The notes: generated by a model not told the origin, from the sequence alone. A stretch of DNA of 64,000 nucleotides from Candidatus Sericytochromatia bacterium (GCA_026004035.1 BPII01000005.1:62001-126000); one strand, 5' to 3'. Shown: positions 9,281 through 19,583, numbered from the stretch's first letter. Made by a program: numbers and translations.

Positions 9281-9868
9281 CTAGCTTACTTTATTTTTTT
9301 TATTTAATTTTTCTTCTTCTTTATTTTCTATATCTTTGATTTGTTCTTTTGATATTTGTATTTCTTCTTCTTTTTGAGATGTCTCATTTCTTTTATCTTT
9401 TTTATTTTTTAAAGAAATATCTTGAACAAATTCTTCTACTGCATTTTTTATATTTTGAGTGTTTTTTTCAATTTTACTTATCAAATCTTTAACAAATTTA
9501 GCTTTCTCACTTTCATCAAGCTCGCCTCTTTTCACTAATTCATTGACAATTTGTTCAACTTTTTCTTGTGTTAAGCTAGCTAAACCAACACCACTTAAAA
9601 GAACTTTTTTTATCAGAGATTCAATTTTTGAACTTTCTTTTATTAAAAATTCTAATAAAAATTTACTTAACATTAATTGTTTTGTTTCTAAATTCTCTTG
9701 AAGAAATATTTGAGCTAATACTTTGTTTGTTATATCTTTATTTACATTATCAACAACTTTTATCTCTATACCATCTCTTATCATTTGTGCTATATCTTTT
9801 AATGTTACTGTTTTACTATTTTCAGTATCATATAACTTTCTATTATCATATTTTTTTATTAATCTCAT
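9281..9868 (-). CDS. PHB/PHA accumulation regulator N-domain protein (PhaR-like)
   Basis: A protein of about 195 residues starting MRLIKKYDNRKLYDTENSKT. This is the PHB_acc_N DNA-binding domain, in which KYDNRKLYDT is the hallmark. An acidic/lysine-rich helical region and a charged tail ending KLNKKNKVS follow. In PHA-producing bacteria the family controls phasin genes, but it also occurs in bacteria without PHA. No phaC or phasin gene is in this window, so the target is unknown. I prefer the ATG at 9868; an in-frame ATG 10 codons upstream adds residues outside the family. A terminator follows. Confidence 0.75.
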   Translation of the reverse strand: MRLIKKYDNRKLYDTENSKTVTLKDIAQMIRDGIEIKVVDNVNKDITNKVLAQIFLQENLETKQLMLSKFLLEFLIKESSKIESLIKKVLLSGVGLASLTQEKVEQIVNELVKRGELDESEKAKFVKDLISKIEKNTQNIKNAVEEFVQDISLKNKKDKRNETSQKEEEIQISKEQIKDIENKEEEKLNKKNKVS

Positions 9869-10034
9869 ATTTTCTCTTATTACACATTGCATTAACACAC
9901 TGCATAAATAGTATTAAATAAAATAAAATTTGTCAAGTAAAGTTTAAGTTTTATTAATTTTAGATTTATGATTACTTTTGTATAAAAGATATTTCAGTAA
10001 TGCTATAATAAAATAGACTTTTATGGAGGATATC

Positions 10035-10742
10035 TTGAAAAAATTATTATTATTTACTATTTCTATTCTTTTATTATCTTGTTCAAATAACGGTAGTAAT
10101 TTTATTAATACCGATATAATATCATTTTCTAAAAATCTTGAAGATATAAGAAACTACTATCCATTAAATAAAAATAATACATGGACTTATTCTTTGGAAC
10201 AATTTCAAGATGATAAACCAAATACAAAATTTAAAGAAATGACTATCAGTGTTTTAGAAAGTAAGGATAATTATGCAATAATAAAGAGGTTTTATCCTGA
10301 TTCTACAGTTCAACCTTATTTAACTAAAGCTTTATTATATGATAATAGAATAGAGCTATCTAGATATGAATTATTAATAAATTTATTAATAAATGATATT
10401 AAATCTATGATAGGTAATTTAGCTTTAAATTCAATAGATATATTAAAAACTCCTTTGAAAAAAGGTAATACATGGGAAGGTAGAATATTTACAGGTGGTA
10501 AAGAAATAATAACAATAGAAGGAAATGAAATAATAGAAGTTCCAGCAGGTAGATTTGATGCTTTAAAAGTAAATCATAAGATAAAATATGATAATTCAAT
10601 GGAAGATAATTTATATTATTGGTATTCAAAAAATATTGGAACTGTGAAAATGTACGAAGAGATAACACTTTTCTTAAATAATGGTCAATTTATAAAATTG
10701 AAATCTATTGGTAACTTAAAAAGCTATAAAATTAGAAACTGA
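10035..10742 (+). CDS. Putative lipoprotein of unknown function
   Basis: About 235 residues. A hydrophobic N-terminal stretch ends in LLLSC, a lipobox, so the mature protein should be lipid-anchored at the Cys. The body (NYYPLNKNNTWTYSLEQFQD) resembles secreted proteins that open with a YYPLxxGNxWxY motif, with EVPAGRFDALKV later, but I cannot assign a function. The start is read as TTG at 10035 because GGAGG lies 8 bases upstream at 10025-10029. An ATG at 10023 overlaps that ribosome-binding site. It is divergent from the PhaR-like gene. Confidence 0.75.
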   Translation: MKKLLLFTISILLLSCSNNGSNFINTDIISFSKNLEDIRNYYPLNKNNTWTYSLEQFQDDKPNTKFKEMTISVLESKDNYAIIKRFYPDSTVQPYLTKALLYDNRIELSRYELLINLLINDIKSMIGNLALNSIDILKTPLKKGNTWEGRIFTGGKEIITIEGNEIIEVPAGRFDALKVNHKIKYDNSMEDNLYYWYSKNIGTVKMYEEITLFLNNGQFIKLKSIGNLKSYKIRN

Positions 10743-10747
10743 TAAAA

Positions 10748-11026
10748 TTAAGCTTCATCTACTTCATTTTTATCATTTTCTTTATCATCTTCAACAACTT
10801 TTATATTAACTTTTTGATTTGTTTTAACAGCAGCAGCTTTTATGACTGTTCTTAAAGCATTTATCGTTTTTCCTTGTCGTCCTATTACTCTACCTCTATC
10901 TTCAGGATTAACAATAATGTTTATTCTAACTCTAGAATCATCTATTTTATCTGAGGTTATTACCACCTCTTCAGGATGAGTAACTAAAGATTCTACTATT
11001 GTTTTAACTGCATCTTGAATTGCCAT
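10748..11026 (-). CDS. khpA: KH-domain RNA-binding protein (KhpA/YlqC family)
   Basis: A 92-residue protein with a single KH domain; the GRVIGRQGKTINALRTVIKA motif around residues 46-65 contains the GxxG loop. KhpA proteins bind RNA and, in Gram-positives, act with KhpB in cell elongation. It lies directly downstream of rpsP, an arrangement common in Firmicutes and Cyanobacteria, and supports co-transcription with it. The acidic C-terminal tail is unremarkable. Confidence 0.9.
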   Translation of the reverse strand: MAIQDAVKTIVESLVTHPEEVVITSDKIDDSRVRINIIVNPEDRGRVIGRQGKTINALRTVIKAAAVKTNQKVNIKVVEDDKENDKNEVDEA

Positions 11027-11062
11027 TTTTTATTTTACCTCCTTGTATAACTAACAATTTAA

Positions 11063-11305
11063 TTAATTATAAACACCAGCTTTTGATAAAATATTTTTTA
11101 CTGTATCTGTAGGTTGAGCTCCATTTTTAAGCCATCTTTTAGCTCCCTCTACATCAACTTTAAAATTTTCTCCTTCTAAAAGAGGATTATAATAACCTAA
11201 CTCATCTATAGCTTTCCCATCTCTTTTACTTCTAGAATCCATAACAACTATTCTATAAAAAGGTTGCTTTTTTGCACCTAATCTTTTTAATCTTATTTTA
11301 ACCAT
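11063..11305 (-). CDS. rpsP: Ribosomal protein bS16
   Basis: An 80-residue protein starting [20 protein letters not shown], the S16 signature, with [19 protein letters not shown] and the late [16 protein letters not shown] motif. S16 is an early assembly protein of the 16S 5' domain. It is followed by khpA after 37 bases. No rimM or trmD follows, unlike in many bacteria. Confidence 0.97.
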   Translation of the reverse strand: MVKIRLKRLGAKKQPFYRIVVMDSRSKRDGKAIDELGYYNPLLEGENFKVDVEGAKRWLKNGAQPTDTVKNILSKAGVYN

Positions 11306-11401
11306 TTAAACCTCTTATTTTACAAGAAAGAACTAAAATATAGTTTATACAGTATAACATTAGATTGTTTTTATTAAATATAATTTCAAAATATCTTAAA
11401 T

Positions 11402-12136
11402 TTACTTAAAATTTCTTTGCTTAAAAACTTCATATACAATAATAGCAGAAGCTACTGAAGCATTTAAAGAATTAACATTATTTTTCATAGGTATTTTTAT
11501 TGTAAAATCACAACTTTCTTTTACTATCTTTGATATACCTTCTCCTTCACTACCTATTACTAAAGCTATATTTCCTTTTAAGTTTGCTTCAGTATAAATA
11601 AATTTAGAATTTATATCTAAACCAACAACCCATATATTATTTTTTTTTAATAAATTTATAGTTTGTGAAATATTTGTTACTCTACATATATCAATATCGT
11701 TTAATGTTCCAGCTGATGTTTTTGCTACAGTTCCAGTAATTCCTACTGCCCTATATTTAGGTATTATTATTGCATCTACACCAGCACAAACTGAAGTTCT
11801 TATAATAGCACCTAGATTATGAGGATCTTTTATTCCATCTAAAATAACAATAAAAATATCTTTATATTTAGATTTTTCTATTATATCTTGTATATCTGTA
11901 AATTTTTTATTTGTTATTTCGGCAACATATCCTTGATGATTTGTATTACCTGCTATTTCATCTAATTTACTTTTTTTTATAAATTTATATGGTATTTGAT
12001 TATTTTTCAATTCATTAATTAAGTTATCAATTCCTTTTAAAGATTCTGATAACCAAACTTTATTGATTGTTACTTGATTTCTTAAAGCAGAGTTTAAAGA
12101 ATGCTTACCAAATATTATATTTTCTTTTTCTTTCAC
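11402..12136 (-). CDS. rlmB: TrmH/SpoU-family rRNA methyltransferase (RlmB type)
   Basis: A 244-residue protein. The N-terminal L30-like substrate-binding region starts with IIFGKHSLNSALRN. The SPOUT catalytic domain follows, with motif 1 (LDGIKDPHNLGAIIRTSVCAGVDAI, containing the key N and R), motif 2 (ALVIGSEGEGIS) and motif 3 (IPMKNNVNSLNASVASAI). The family 2'-O-methylates ribose in rRNA or tRNA using SAM, with a knotted cofactor site. RlmB (23S G2251) is the closest match by architecture. The lipoprotein gene upstream ends 6 bases away. Confidence 0.88.
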   Translation of the reverse strand: MKEKENIIFGKHSLNSALRNQVTINKVWLSESLKGIDNLINELKNNQIPYKFIKKSKLDEIAGNTNHQGYVAEITNKKFTDIQDIIEKSKYKDIFIVILDGIKDPHNLGAIIRTSVCAGVDAIIIPKYRAVGITGTVAKTSAGTLNDIDICRVTNISQTINLLKKNNIWVVGLDINSKFIYTEANLKGNIALVIGSEGEGISKIVKESCDFTIKIPMKNNVNSLNASVASAIIVYEVFKQRNFK

Positions 12137-12142
12137 CGATTT

Positions 12143-12694
12143 TTATTTTTTTGAAAGTTTTCCTGTATTTGCGTTTATAGTAAATATTCCATTAAAAGTT
12201 CTTAATTCCCATTCAAGGTCAAATCTACTTTCTAATTTCATTTCCAAAACAGGTAATTTTTTTAATCCTTGTTTTTGAGCTAATTTTATAGCTTCATTAC
12301 TATCAATTCTCCAGTCATATTCTCTTATTTCTCTACCAAAAAAATTGTTTAATACTTCTCTTGAGTTATAAAATGAATCAATCATTAAGGCATTTCTTTT
12401 AAAAGGAGATTTAAAATAAAACACCCATCTTGAGCTTCCATCTTCTGTTACATCTCTACCTTCTACTTTAACTAATTCAGCTGATATATCCCATCTTTTA
12501 GCTACTGATTCAACTCTCCATAATTGTTCTTTTGCTGTATTAAACTTATTAGATTTTGCTTCTTCTATGCTATTAGATTGTGTAGATACTATATCAATAC
12601 TATTTGTTAAATCATTAATACTTGATGAATTACAAGCTGATAATGATTGAGTTAATAAAAAACTTAAAATTCCAAATTTTATTAACTTTTTCAT
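12143..12694 (-). CDS. Putative lipoprotein with PepSY-like region
   Basis: A 183-residue protein with a lipoprotein signal (MKKLIKFGILSFLLTQSLSAC; lipobox LSAC, Cys near residue 21). The mature part has a segment reading WRVESVAKRWDISAELVKVE and a C-terminal beta-rich stretch (LEWELRTFNGIFTINANTGK) typical of PepSY-like folds. I do not recognise a precise family. It reads into rlmB with a 6-base gap, probably one transcript. Envelope localisation is inferred from the lipobox. Confidence 0.7.
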   Translation of the reverse strand: MKKLIKFGILSFLLTQSLSACNSSSINDLTNSIDIVSTQSNSIEEAKSNKFNTAKEQLWRVESVAKRWDISAELVKVEGRDVTEDGSSRWVFYFKSPFKRNALMIDSFYNSREVLNNFFGREIREYDWRIDSNEAIKLAQKQGLKKLPVLEMKLESRFDLEWELRTFNGIFTINANTGKLSKK

Positions 12695-12835
12695 TTATTT
12701 TACCTTTAACTATTATTAATCTAATCTTAAACTATATTATAACAATAAATCAATACTTATTTACATTTATTAATATAATGCTATAACCTTAACCAAAAAG
12801 GTATTTTTTATGATATATTAATTCTATAAAAAATA

Positions 12836-14014
12836 TTATAATAAATTTTTCATATCTTTTTCATTTATACCTAATAAATAAAATATTGTGCTTAAAGGTC
12901 TTTTAGATAAAGAAAATTTAGCTTTTTCTTTAACTTTTGGTTTTGCATTAAAAGCTATACCAAGACCTGCTTTTTGTAACATAGGAATATCATTAGCACC
13001 ATCACCAACAGCTATTACTTGATCTAAAGATATATTATTATCTTTTGCAATTTTACAAAGTATTTCGGCTTTCTTTTCAGCATTTATTATTTGACCTTTT
13101 ATTTCACCTGTTAATTTTCCATTTTTTATTTCTAAAGTATTTGCATAAGCATAATCAAGTCCTAAATCTTTTTTTATTCTTTCTGTAAAATATGTAAATC
13201 CCCCACTTATAACAGCTACTTTATAGCCTAATTCTTTTGATATTTTTATCAATTCTTTTGCACCTTCTGTATATTTTATATTTTTATACACTAATTCTAA
13301 TTTTTTTTCTTCCAAACCTTCAAGTAAGGAGACTCTTTTTATTAAAGATGTATCAAAATCAATAATACCATTCATAGCTAATTCAGTTATTTCATGAACT
13401 TCTTTATCTTTACCACATAAAGAAGCAATTTGATCTATAACTTCAATTTGTATTAAAGTCATATCCATATCTAAAACTAATAATCTTTTTGATTTTCTGT
13501 ATAAATTTTCTTTTTGAAAAGCTATATCTGTATTATGCTTATTTACTAAAGATAGAAGTTCTTGTTTTAGTAATTTCAAATTTATATTATTTTCAGTATT
13601 TACAACCATTTCTAGACAATTCAAAATCCCTTCATTTAACTTATATATTTTTTCTATATTTACATTAAAACTTGACAATATTTTTGATAATTCAAATATT
13701 AATAAAGCACTTATTTCATTACCTAAACATGTAATAACATAAGTATTTTTTGATGTTCTACTTATAAAATTTTCTTCAATAACTTCAAAATCAAGATTTA
13801 TACCTATTTCTTTTGCTTTAAATAATAAATCTTTCAAAACATCTTTATTAGTTTTTTCTAATTTTATTATTAAAGATAAACTTAAAATATCATGTATAAC
13901 TACCTGCTCTATATCTAAGATTTTTATATTACTTTCTGATAATATTTCTGTTAAAGAGGAAGTTATACCTGGTTTGTCTTTTCCTGTTACAGATAGTAAA
14001 ACAGTATTATACAT
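12836..14014 (-). CDS. serB: Phosphoserine phosphatase with two ACT domains
   Basis: A 392-residue protein. Two ACT-like domains occupy about 1-80 (VTGKDKPGITSSLTEILS) and 86-165, followed by a HAD phosphatase domain. Catalytic Asp182 and Asp184 are in LDMDMTLI. Motif II is VISGG, and motif III/IV is AVGDGANDIPMLQKAGLG. It hydrolyses phosphoserine to serine in the last step of serine biosynthesis. ACT domains often bind amino acids for feedback. No other serine-pathway genes are adjacent. Confidence 0.93.
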   Translation of the reverse strand: MYNTVLLSVTGKDKPGITSSLTEILSESNIKILDIEQVVIHDILSLSLIIKLEKTNKDVLKDLLFKAKEIGINLDFEVIEENFISRTSKNTYVITCLGNEISALLIFELSKILSSFNVNIEKIYKLNEGILNCLEMVVNTENNINLKLLKQELLSLVNKHNTDIAFQKENLYRKSKRLLVLDMDMTLIQIEVIDQIASLCGKDKEVHEITELAMNGIIDFDTSLIKRVSLLEGLEEKKLELVYKNIKYTEGAKELIKISKELGYKVAVISGGFTYFTERIKKDLGLDYAYANTLEIKNGKLTGEIKGQIINAEKKAEILCKIAKDNNISLDQVIAVGDGANDIPMLQKAGLGIAFNAKPKVKEKAKFSLSKRPLSTIFYLLGINEKDMKNLL

Positions 14015-14090
14015 TTTATTCCTTTCTTGAAATAAGAAAGTTTATCATTTACAGAAAGTTAGAAATAGTTTTTTTAAAGTTATTTAAAAA

Positions 14091-17000
14091 TTATCTAAAT
14101 AAACTTAAAGAGGATTGAATTGTATCAAGATATACCATTAATTGTTTTGTTAATGTATCATATACATCAGAGTGAGCAGCTAAATGTGTTATTTGTTTAT
14201 TCATATCAACATTAGAAGTCTCTAACATAGAAGTATGTAATATTCCAGCACCATCAACCCCAGGTCTTAGTGCTCTTGGTCTTCCTGAAGCAACTGTTTC
14301 CTCAAAATATGTTCCACCAAATTCTTTATCATATCTTAAACCATTTTGTCCTTGTTTATCTCTAAACACTATCAAATACATTTGGTCTAGTATGTCTTGT
14401 GGGCCATTTGGAGCTATAACTCCATCACCAAGAGATATAGCAAGATTTCTAGCAAGAGTTGTAACTTGCATATTATCCCACCAAGCTGATTTATTTGCTC
14501 CAACAGCTAATCTTCCATATAATATGGGGTTAGATGAATTATCTATATAATTTATTAGTAAATTTCCATTTGAATCGTAAACAGAATATCTTCTACCTTC
14601 TACTTCTATTTTTATTTTAGAACCTAAATTTATAGGATCTGAAATACTAAATGAAGAACTAGTAGCAAGATTAGTTATAGATCCACCAACATTTTTTTCT
14701 AAAGATAAACCAGAAGTTGGATTATACTTAAGTCTTATCCAATTGTTTTGATTTTGATATCTTAGATAAGTATAACTTTCTCCAGAAGTAAAATCATTAA
14801 AACCAAAATCAAAAGTTACATTATAATCATTCCACGTATCAGAAGATTTATATTGAATACCATCTCCATCAGGACCTTCTGGAGGAATAGGACCTCCACT
14901 ATTTGTTCCATTAGAATCAACCATTATTCTACTCTCTCCACCTGGATTATTATCAAATTGTGTTAGCCTACCTTTTGTATAATTTGGGACATTATTTAAA
15001 CTATCTACGTCTAATGGAGATCCAGGATCGTAATCAATTAAACCTTCATCATCTGCTGTTCCAAATATCCCATCAGCATTAGATACCATGTAAATATTGT
15101 CTGTATTAGTTCCAGAAGCACTTGTATTTGAATTTGAATCAGCGGGTGCATTTTGTTTACCTGATCCCATTCTGTCATATACTCTTACGCCATCTGTATA
15201 ATAACGTGGAATTGTTGTTAATTTATCAATACTTTGAATACCTATTGTTCCTGAATCACTTATTAAATCAGTAGAAGATAAACCACCATCTATTCTAATT
15301 CCAGCTTTAATATCATTACCACTTAATGTATAAACAGTTGCAACAGAAGGGTTTGATGAATAATAATTGTAGTCAGGAACATAATCAAATAATCTTGAAT
15401 CATCATCTCCTGTTCCATCATTTGGTAAATCCATTACATGATCACCATTACTAATTTGTGATGAAGAACCACTATGACCATAAGATGGATTATGAGCATT
15501 ATAACCATTTTTACCAAATAAGTCTATTATTCTACCTGTAGCTGTATCATACTGATAACGATTGACAGTTGTAGTTCCATTTATTATTCTTGATGATATT
15601 TTTATATTATTTGCAGCACCATCACCAACTGAAAAACCAGAAACTCCAACCCATCCACCACTCCAAGCTTGATCAGTTGAACCTGTATCATACGGAGTAT
15701 TTGGTCTATTCGGATATTTACCTACATCACCATCTAATGAAGTTAGCAATATAGTATTATTTTGTGAAAAATGTGAAGATGGTAATGATAAGTTAAATGG
15801 AACAGATGTAACTCCTATTTTTCTTGTTGTTGATGTATTCGGTAAAAAATTTCCAGCAGAATATAATCTAATCCATTCTCCATCTGTATCTATTCCATCA
15901 GCCATTGCAGCATTTATAAGTGATGCTAGATCTGCTTCACTTGTTGGTAATCCGCCTTCTAGAGATGGAGTAAATGCCAATCTACCATCTCCATAAGCAG
16001 GTGCTGTCCAGGTACTTCTCCATGATGCCGGTAAATCAGTATAAGCACCAGGCTTAATATTTAGTGTCCAACCATCATCAGCAAATATAGTTCCTTGAAA
16101 AGAAATTGTTTCGCCTGGATTTTGAAGTAAATTTCCTGAAAAATTGACAGAATGAGATATATGAACAGATCCACCTCCTAAACCACCTGTTGTCATTGGA
16201 TCACCAGGACTTTTTTGAACATCTGTTAAAGTATGCCAATAAGTATTAGGCTTATCAGGATAATTTGCTATATCCGTTCCTGTACGATTATACCAACCTG
16301 TAGTTCCATATTGACTATTATTAGGAACTGTTCCCATATCTACTAATCCGAATTGATCTAGCGTAATGGTTTCTTTCGTTATTCCTGTTAAAACTTCCAT
16401 AGTTGGTTCAGTACCATCAGCTTTAACAACTTTGTATTTTCTTTTTCCAGTTATAGGATCAAAACCATCTGGTTTTAGATAAAGTTGTTGAGGTATAAAC
16501 TGATAACCTGTTCCATTTGAATATGTTATATCACCAGCTTGATATCCTTCAAATTTACTCATGTCAAGTTTTATCCAATCTGAAATATCGTCTGTTATAC
16601 CAGTTGATGCATATACTTCTATCCAATTTGTAGCACCAGTAACTGGATCACTAGGTTCTAATAAACTTGTGTCTAAAGTACCTGTCCAAAAATTATTTCC
16701 AACTGTATCATCTTCATAAATAGGTATTAATGCTCCTGATGTAGTTCTTAAAAATACAGAAACATTTTCTGATGTAAATCCTTCTAAAGCTATGTTTAAA
16801 GTATCTCTTATTAAGCCTTCAGGTGCAACATCTATTCTTTGTCTAAATAATGTGTAATTTGAATCAAGCGCTGTTGGTGTTCCTGACCAAAGTGTATTTT
16901 TACCTCTTGCATCCATTACTTCCCAAGTTGAATCAGCTTTTATATTTATAGGAGAAGATGTTGTTGTAACTGTGTTTGTTAATGAAAAATTATCTATTTG

Positions 17001-19469
17001 CCATTTATCAACTCCTCCTGAAAAAGGAGAGTTATTATTTGTTGTTCTAAAACCTATGTAACCTGATGTATAAGAAGAATCATTAGCACTCAAAGTTGGG
17101 GTTGAAGCACCGTCTATATAAACATTTATAGTTGTTCCTATAGTTTCTATTTTTACAGTATGGTTTCCTGCAACAAAGTTAAAACCTGTTATTGAATCAA
17201 GAACAGTTACACCACCTAATCCATTAGCCTTAACAAGTTCAACTCTACCATTTTCTTGACATATAACTGCATAACCACTGTCATTTATGTCATCACTACT
17301 ATTAGTTTTTCTAAATTGAAATGCTACACAGTCTTGAGGAGGTCCTGATGCATCTAAAAGAGAAAATTCAGTTTGTAAAGTAAAATCGTTATTTATTGGA
17401 GTATTTAAGTACGCCATACTATCATTTACACTACTACCATTTGGACCTAAATTTGAATATACACCACCACTAATAGTTAAACTTCCAAATACAGTTGTCC
17501 AGTTTGAATTATTACTAAAATTATCATTAATGGTGTTTGTGTAGCTTGAACCTACTGTATTTAACTCAATTGTAGAATGATCCCAATTATCATCAAATGC
17601 TTCAATTAATAGCTCATTATCTCCAGGATTTAAAGTTATAGTATACTGCTGATTACTTGTAACATAATCCCAACCTTGACCAGCATAATTACCGGTATTA
17701 AATCTAACTCCATTCAAATACCATCTTGAGAAAGCATTTACTCCTGTGCTTATAGTTAAAGTTATAGGATTAGATGTAGGATTATTAATAATTTTTCTAA
17801 ATAAAAGATGATCACCACTAGTAAGACTACCTGGAGTATTTGATTGATCTGGACCTGTAAGTCCATCCATATCAGAACTTATAACATGATCTGTATGGGT
17901 TCCACCAGGATACCACATCTGATTAATAGTACCATCTGTAAACGACTGAACTCCTGTTCTCCAACCACCACCAACAGGAATAAATGGTGCTCCATCTGTT
18001 ACATTAGTTGAATTTCCTGTAAAAGGAACATCACCCCATCTACCTTCTGTTGCTGGACTTGAATTATAAGACAAAGTAACTGAACCATTAGTAAGGTCAG
18101 GTAAAGATCCGTTAATCTGTGAAGGAGTAAATTTTTCCCATTTAGTTAAAGAACTATCTAATGAATTTCTTAATGCATTTAAATCAGATGCACTTAAGGT
18201 AAAATCATAATTTGGATTCTTATTAAATGGTGATGCAGCAAAACTACTAAATGTTGTACCATCTATAACTGTCATCATTATTTCATCACCATTTTCATCT
18301 ACAAACTTGTAACCTCCAGGTGCTAAAGGATCAGCTAAACGATATACTTGAGATTTTACTATAGTAGGATATTCTGTTTGATTTATTATTTTACCATTTA
18401 CTTTATAACCAACACCTTTTTCATAAGTTATATGACCAGCTGCTATTCCTGTCCATGTGTCTGAGGGACTTGGTGGAATACCTATACTCCACTTTTGAGT
18501 AGATACAAAACCAGGAGCATTAAGCCAATCTTCAACAGATGTTGTAGTATTGGATACATTATCTAACATAGGATTATAACTACTACCATTATAATCATCT
18601 ATTACAGCATCAGAATCTTTTGTTCCTATTACATTAGCTGGTACATTATATCCTGTTTCAGATGGATTACCATAAAATAAATAATATTTATCAACTATAG
18701 ATTGACCAGCAGCAATACTATCTTTAACTCTAAACCTTATTACTGTATTAGTATCAGGAGTTATTGGTGCTGGAGCATTAGGATTTTCTATAACCATATC
18801 AACTGCTTGCCAACTAGAACCATTCCAATATCCTATTCTTAAATCATTTAGATCACTTTGAACTTTACCAGAATTAAATAAGTCAAGAGTATTAACTTTT
18901 AACTCAAAAACAGTTTCATCAGTAAGATTATATGATTTCTTATTTTCTACTTTTAACCTTTCTCTATAATTGTAATTTCCAAATATTGGATCTCCAGCCC
19001 AAGGTGGCACAGATGTCACAGATGGATTAGGATCACCAGGTATTGATGTTCCATCTAATACATATAACCCCTCTTTAGTTCTTAATAATCCATCACCATC
19101 TATATAAAACTCACCATCTCTAGTATATTGAATATCTTCAGGTGATGGATTAGATATTTTAGCAGTTGTCATAAAAAAGCCTTCACCATCTATAGCAACA
19201 TGGTACCATTTATCAGAAGGTATTAATCCACCTTGAGAAAAATCTATTTGTGTATTACCTACATTATAAAATGTTTCAGCTATTGCTTTACCATTTGCTA
19301 CTAGACTTGGTTGTTCTAATGTTGTAGTTGGACCACCACCATAAAATATATCAAACTGCTTATAACCAACACGTGTAGCACCATTTATATTTGCTTGTAT
19401 AGTTCTTGTCCATTTATCAACTTGCTTCATAGAATTTATTAAATTCCAAGCACTAATACTATAAGTCAT
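14091..19469 (-). CDS. Giant flagellar hook/rod-type protein with large adhesin-like insert
   Basis: 1792 residues in one open frame. The N-terminus (YSISAWNLINSMKQVDKWTR, then ATRVGYKQ) and the C-terminus (LETSNVDMNKQITHLAAHSD to the end) are the D0/D1 helical regions of the FlgE/FlgF/FlgG family, which assemble into flagellar rod and hook. The family usually has 250-450 residues. Here about 1500 residues are inserted: a DUF2341-like beta domain (about 165-290), a concanavalin/LamG-like region (about 645-830), further beta-rich Ser/Thr/Asn/Gly-rich parts, and a second LamG-like region near 1530-1675. No Sec signal is visible, as expected for a flagellar-exported protein. No flagellar gene adjoins it. 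It could be a hook-associated surface filament with adhesin domains. Unlike its neighbours it is rich in Gly, Pro, Trp and Asp. Confidence 0.8.
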   Translation of the reverse strand: MTYSISAWNLINSMKQVDKWTRTIQANINGATRVGYKQFDIFYGGGPTTTLEQPSLVANGKAIAETFYNVGNTQIDFSQGGLIPSDKWYHVAIDGEGFFMTTAKISNPSPEDIQYTRDGEFYIDGDGLLRTKEGLYVLDGTSIPGDPNPSVTSVPPWAGDPIFGNYNYRERLKVENKKSYNLTDETVFELKVNTLDLFNSGKVQSDLNDLRIGYWNGSSWQAVDMVIENPNAPAPITPDTNTVIRFRVKDSIAAGQSIVDKYYLFYGNPSETGYNVPANVIGTKDSDAVIDDYNGSSYNPMLDNVSNTTTSVEDWLNAPGFVSTQKWSIGIPPSPSDTWTGIAAGHITYEKGVGYKVNGKIINQTEYPTIVKSQVYRLADPLAPGGYKFVDENGDEIMMTVIDGTTFSSFAASPFNKNPNYDFTLSASDLNALRNSLDSSLTKWEKFTPSQINGSLPDLTNGSVTLSYNSSPATEGRWGDVPFTGNSTNVTDGAPFIPVGGGWRTGVQSFTDGTINQMWYPGGTHTDHVISSDMDGLTGPDQSNTPGSLTSGDHLLFRKIINNPTSNPITLTISTGVNAFSRWYLNGVRFNTGNYAGQGWDYVTSNQQYTITLNPGDNELLIEAFDDNWDHSTIELNTVGSSYTNTINDNFSNNSNWTTVFGSLTISGGVYSNLGPNGSSVNDSMAYLNTPINNDFTLQTEFSLLDASGPPQDCVAFQFRKTNSSDDINDSGYAVICQENGRVELVKANGLGGVTVLDSITGFNFVAGNHTVKIETIGTTINVYIDGASTPTLSANDSSYTSGYIGFRTTNNNSPFSGGVDKWQIDNFSLTNTVTTTSSPINIKADSTWEVMDARGKNTLWSGTPTALDSNYTLFRQRIDVAPEGLIRDTLNIALEGFTSENVSVFLRTTSGALIPIYEDDTVGNNFWTGTLDTSLLEPSDPVTGATNWIEVYASTGITDDISDWIKLDMSKFEGYQAGDITYSNGTGYQFIPQQLYLKPDGFDPITGKRKYKVVKADGTEPTMEVLTGITKETITLDQFGLVDMGTVPNNSQYGTTGWYNRTGTDIANYPDKPNTYWHTLTDVQKSPGDPMTTGGLGGGSVHISHSVNFSGNLLQNPGETISFQGTIFADDGWTLNIKPGAYTDLPASWRSTWTAPAYGDGRLAFTPSLEGGLPTSEADLASLINAAMADGIDTDGEWIRLYSAGNFLPNTSTTRKIGVTSVPFNLSLPSSHFSQNNTILLTSLDGDVGKYPNRPNTPYDTGSTDQAWSGGWVGVSGFSVGDGAANNIKISSRIINGTTTVNRYQYDTATGRIIDLFGKNGYNAHNPSYGHSGSSSQISNGDHVMDLPNDGTGDDDSRLFDYVPDYNYYSSNPSVATVYTLSGNDIKAGIRIDGGLSSTDLISDSGTIGIQSIDKLTTIPRYYTDGVRVYDRMGSGKQNAPADSNSNTSASGTNTDNIYMVSNADGIFGTADDEGLIDYDPGSPLDVDSLNNVPNYTKGRLTQFDNNPGGESRIMVDSNGTNSGGPIPPEGPDGDGIQYKSSDTWNDYNVTFDFGFNDFTSGESYTYLRYQNQNNWIRLKYNPTSGLSLEKNVGGSITNLATSSSFSISDPINLGSKIKIEVEGRRYSVYDSNGNLLINYIDNSSNPILYGRLAVGANKSAWWDNMQVTTLARNLAISLGDGVIAPNGPQDILDQMYLIVFRDKQGQNGLRYDKEFGGTYFEETVASGRPRALRPGVDGAGILHTSMLETSNVDMNKQITHLAAHSDVYDTLTKQLMVYLDTIQSSLSLFR

Positions 19470-19583
19470 ATATAGTTACCTTAAAAAAATCTTTATAATT
19501 TAAATATATAATAATGAAATCAATAATTCAAGTATTATAAAAACTAATTATTGAATATTTAACACTTACATAAAATATTAAAT

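Noticed and set aside
9459..9921. Hydrophobic plus-strand frames over the PhaR-like gene
   Set aside because: Their Leu/Phe/Ile-rich translations are the complement of Lys/Glu-rich codons of the real gene; there is no ribosome-binding site.
12775..12815. Hairpin ACCTT/AAGGT followed by T-run as a terminator
   Set aside because: The stem is only five base pairs, and the T-run is on the plus strand while both neighbouring genes are on the minus strand.
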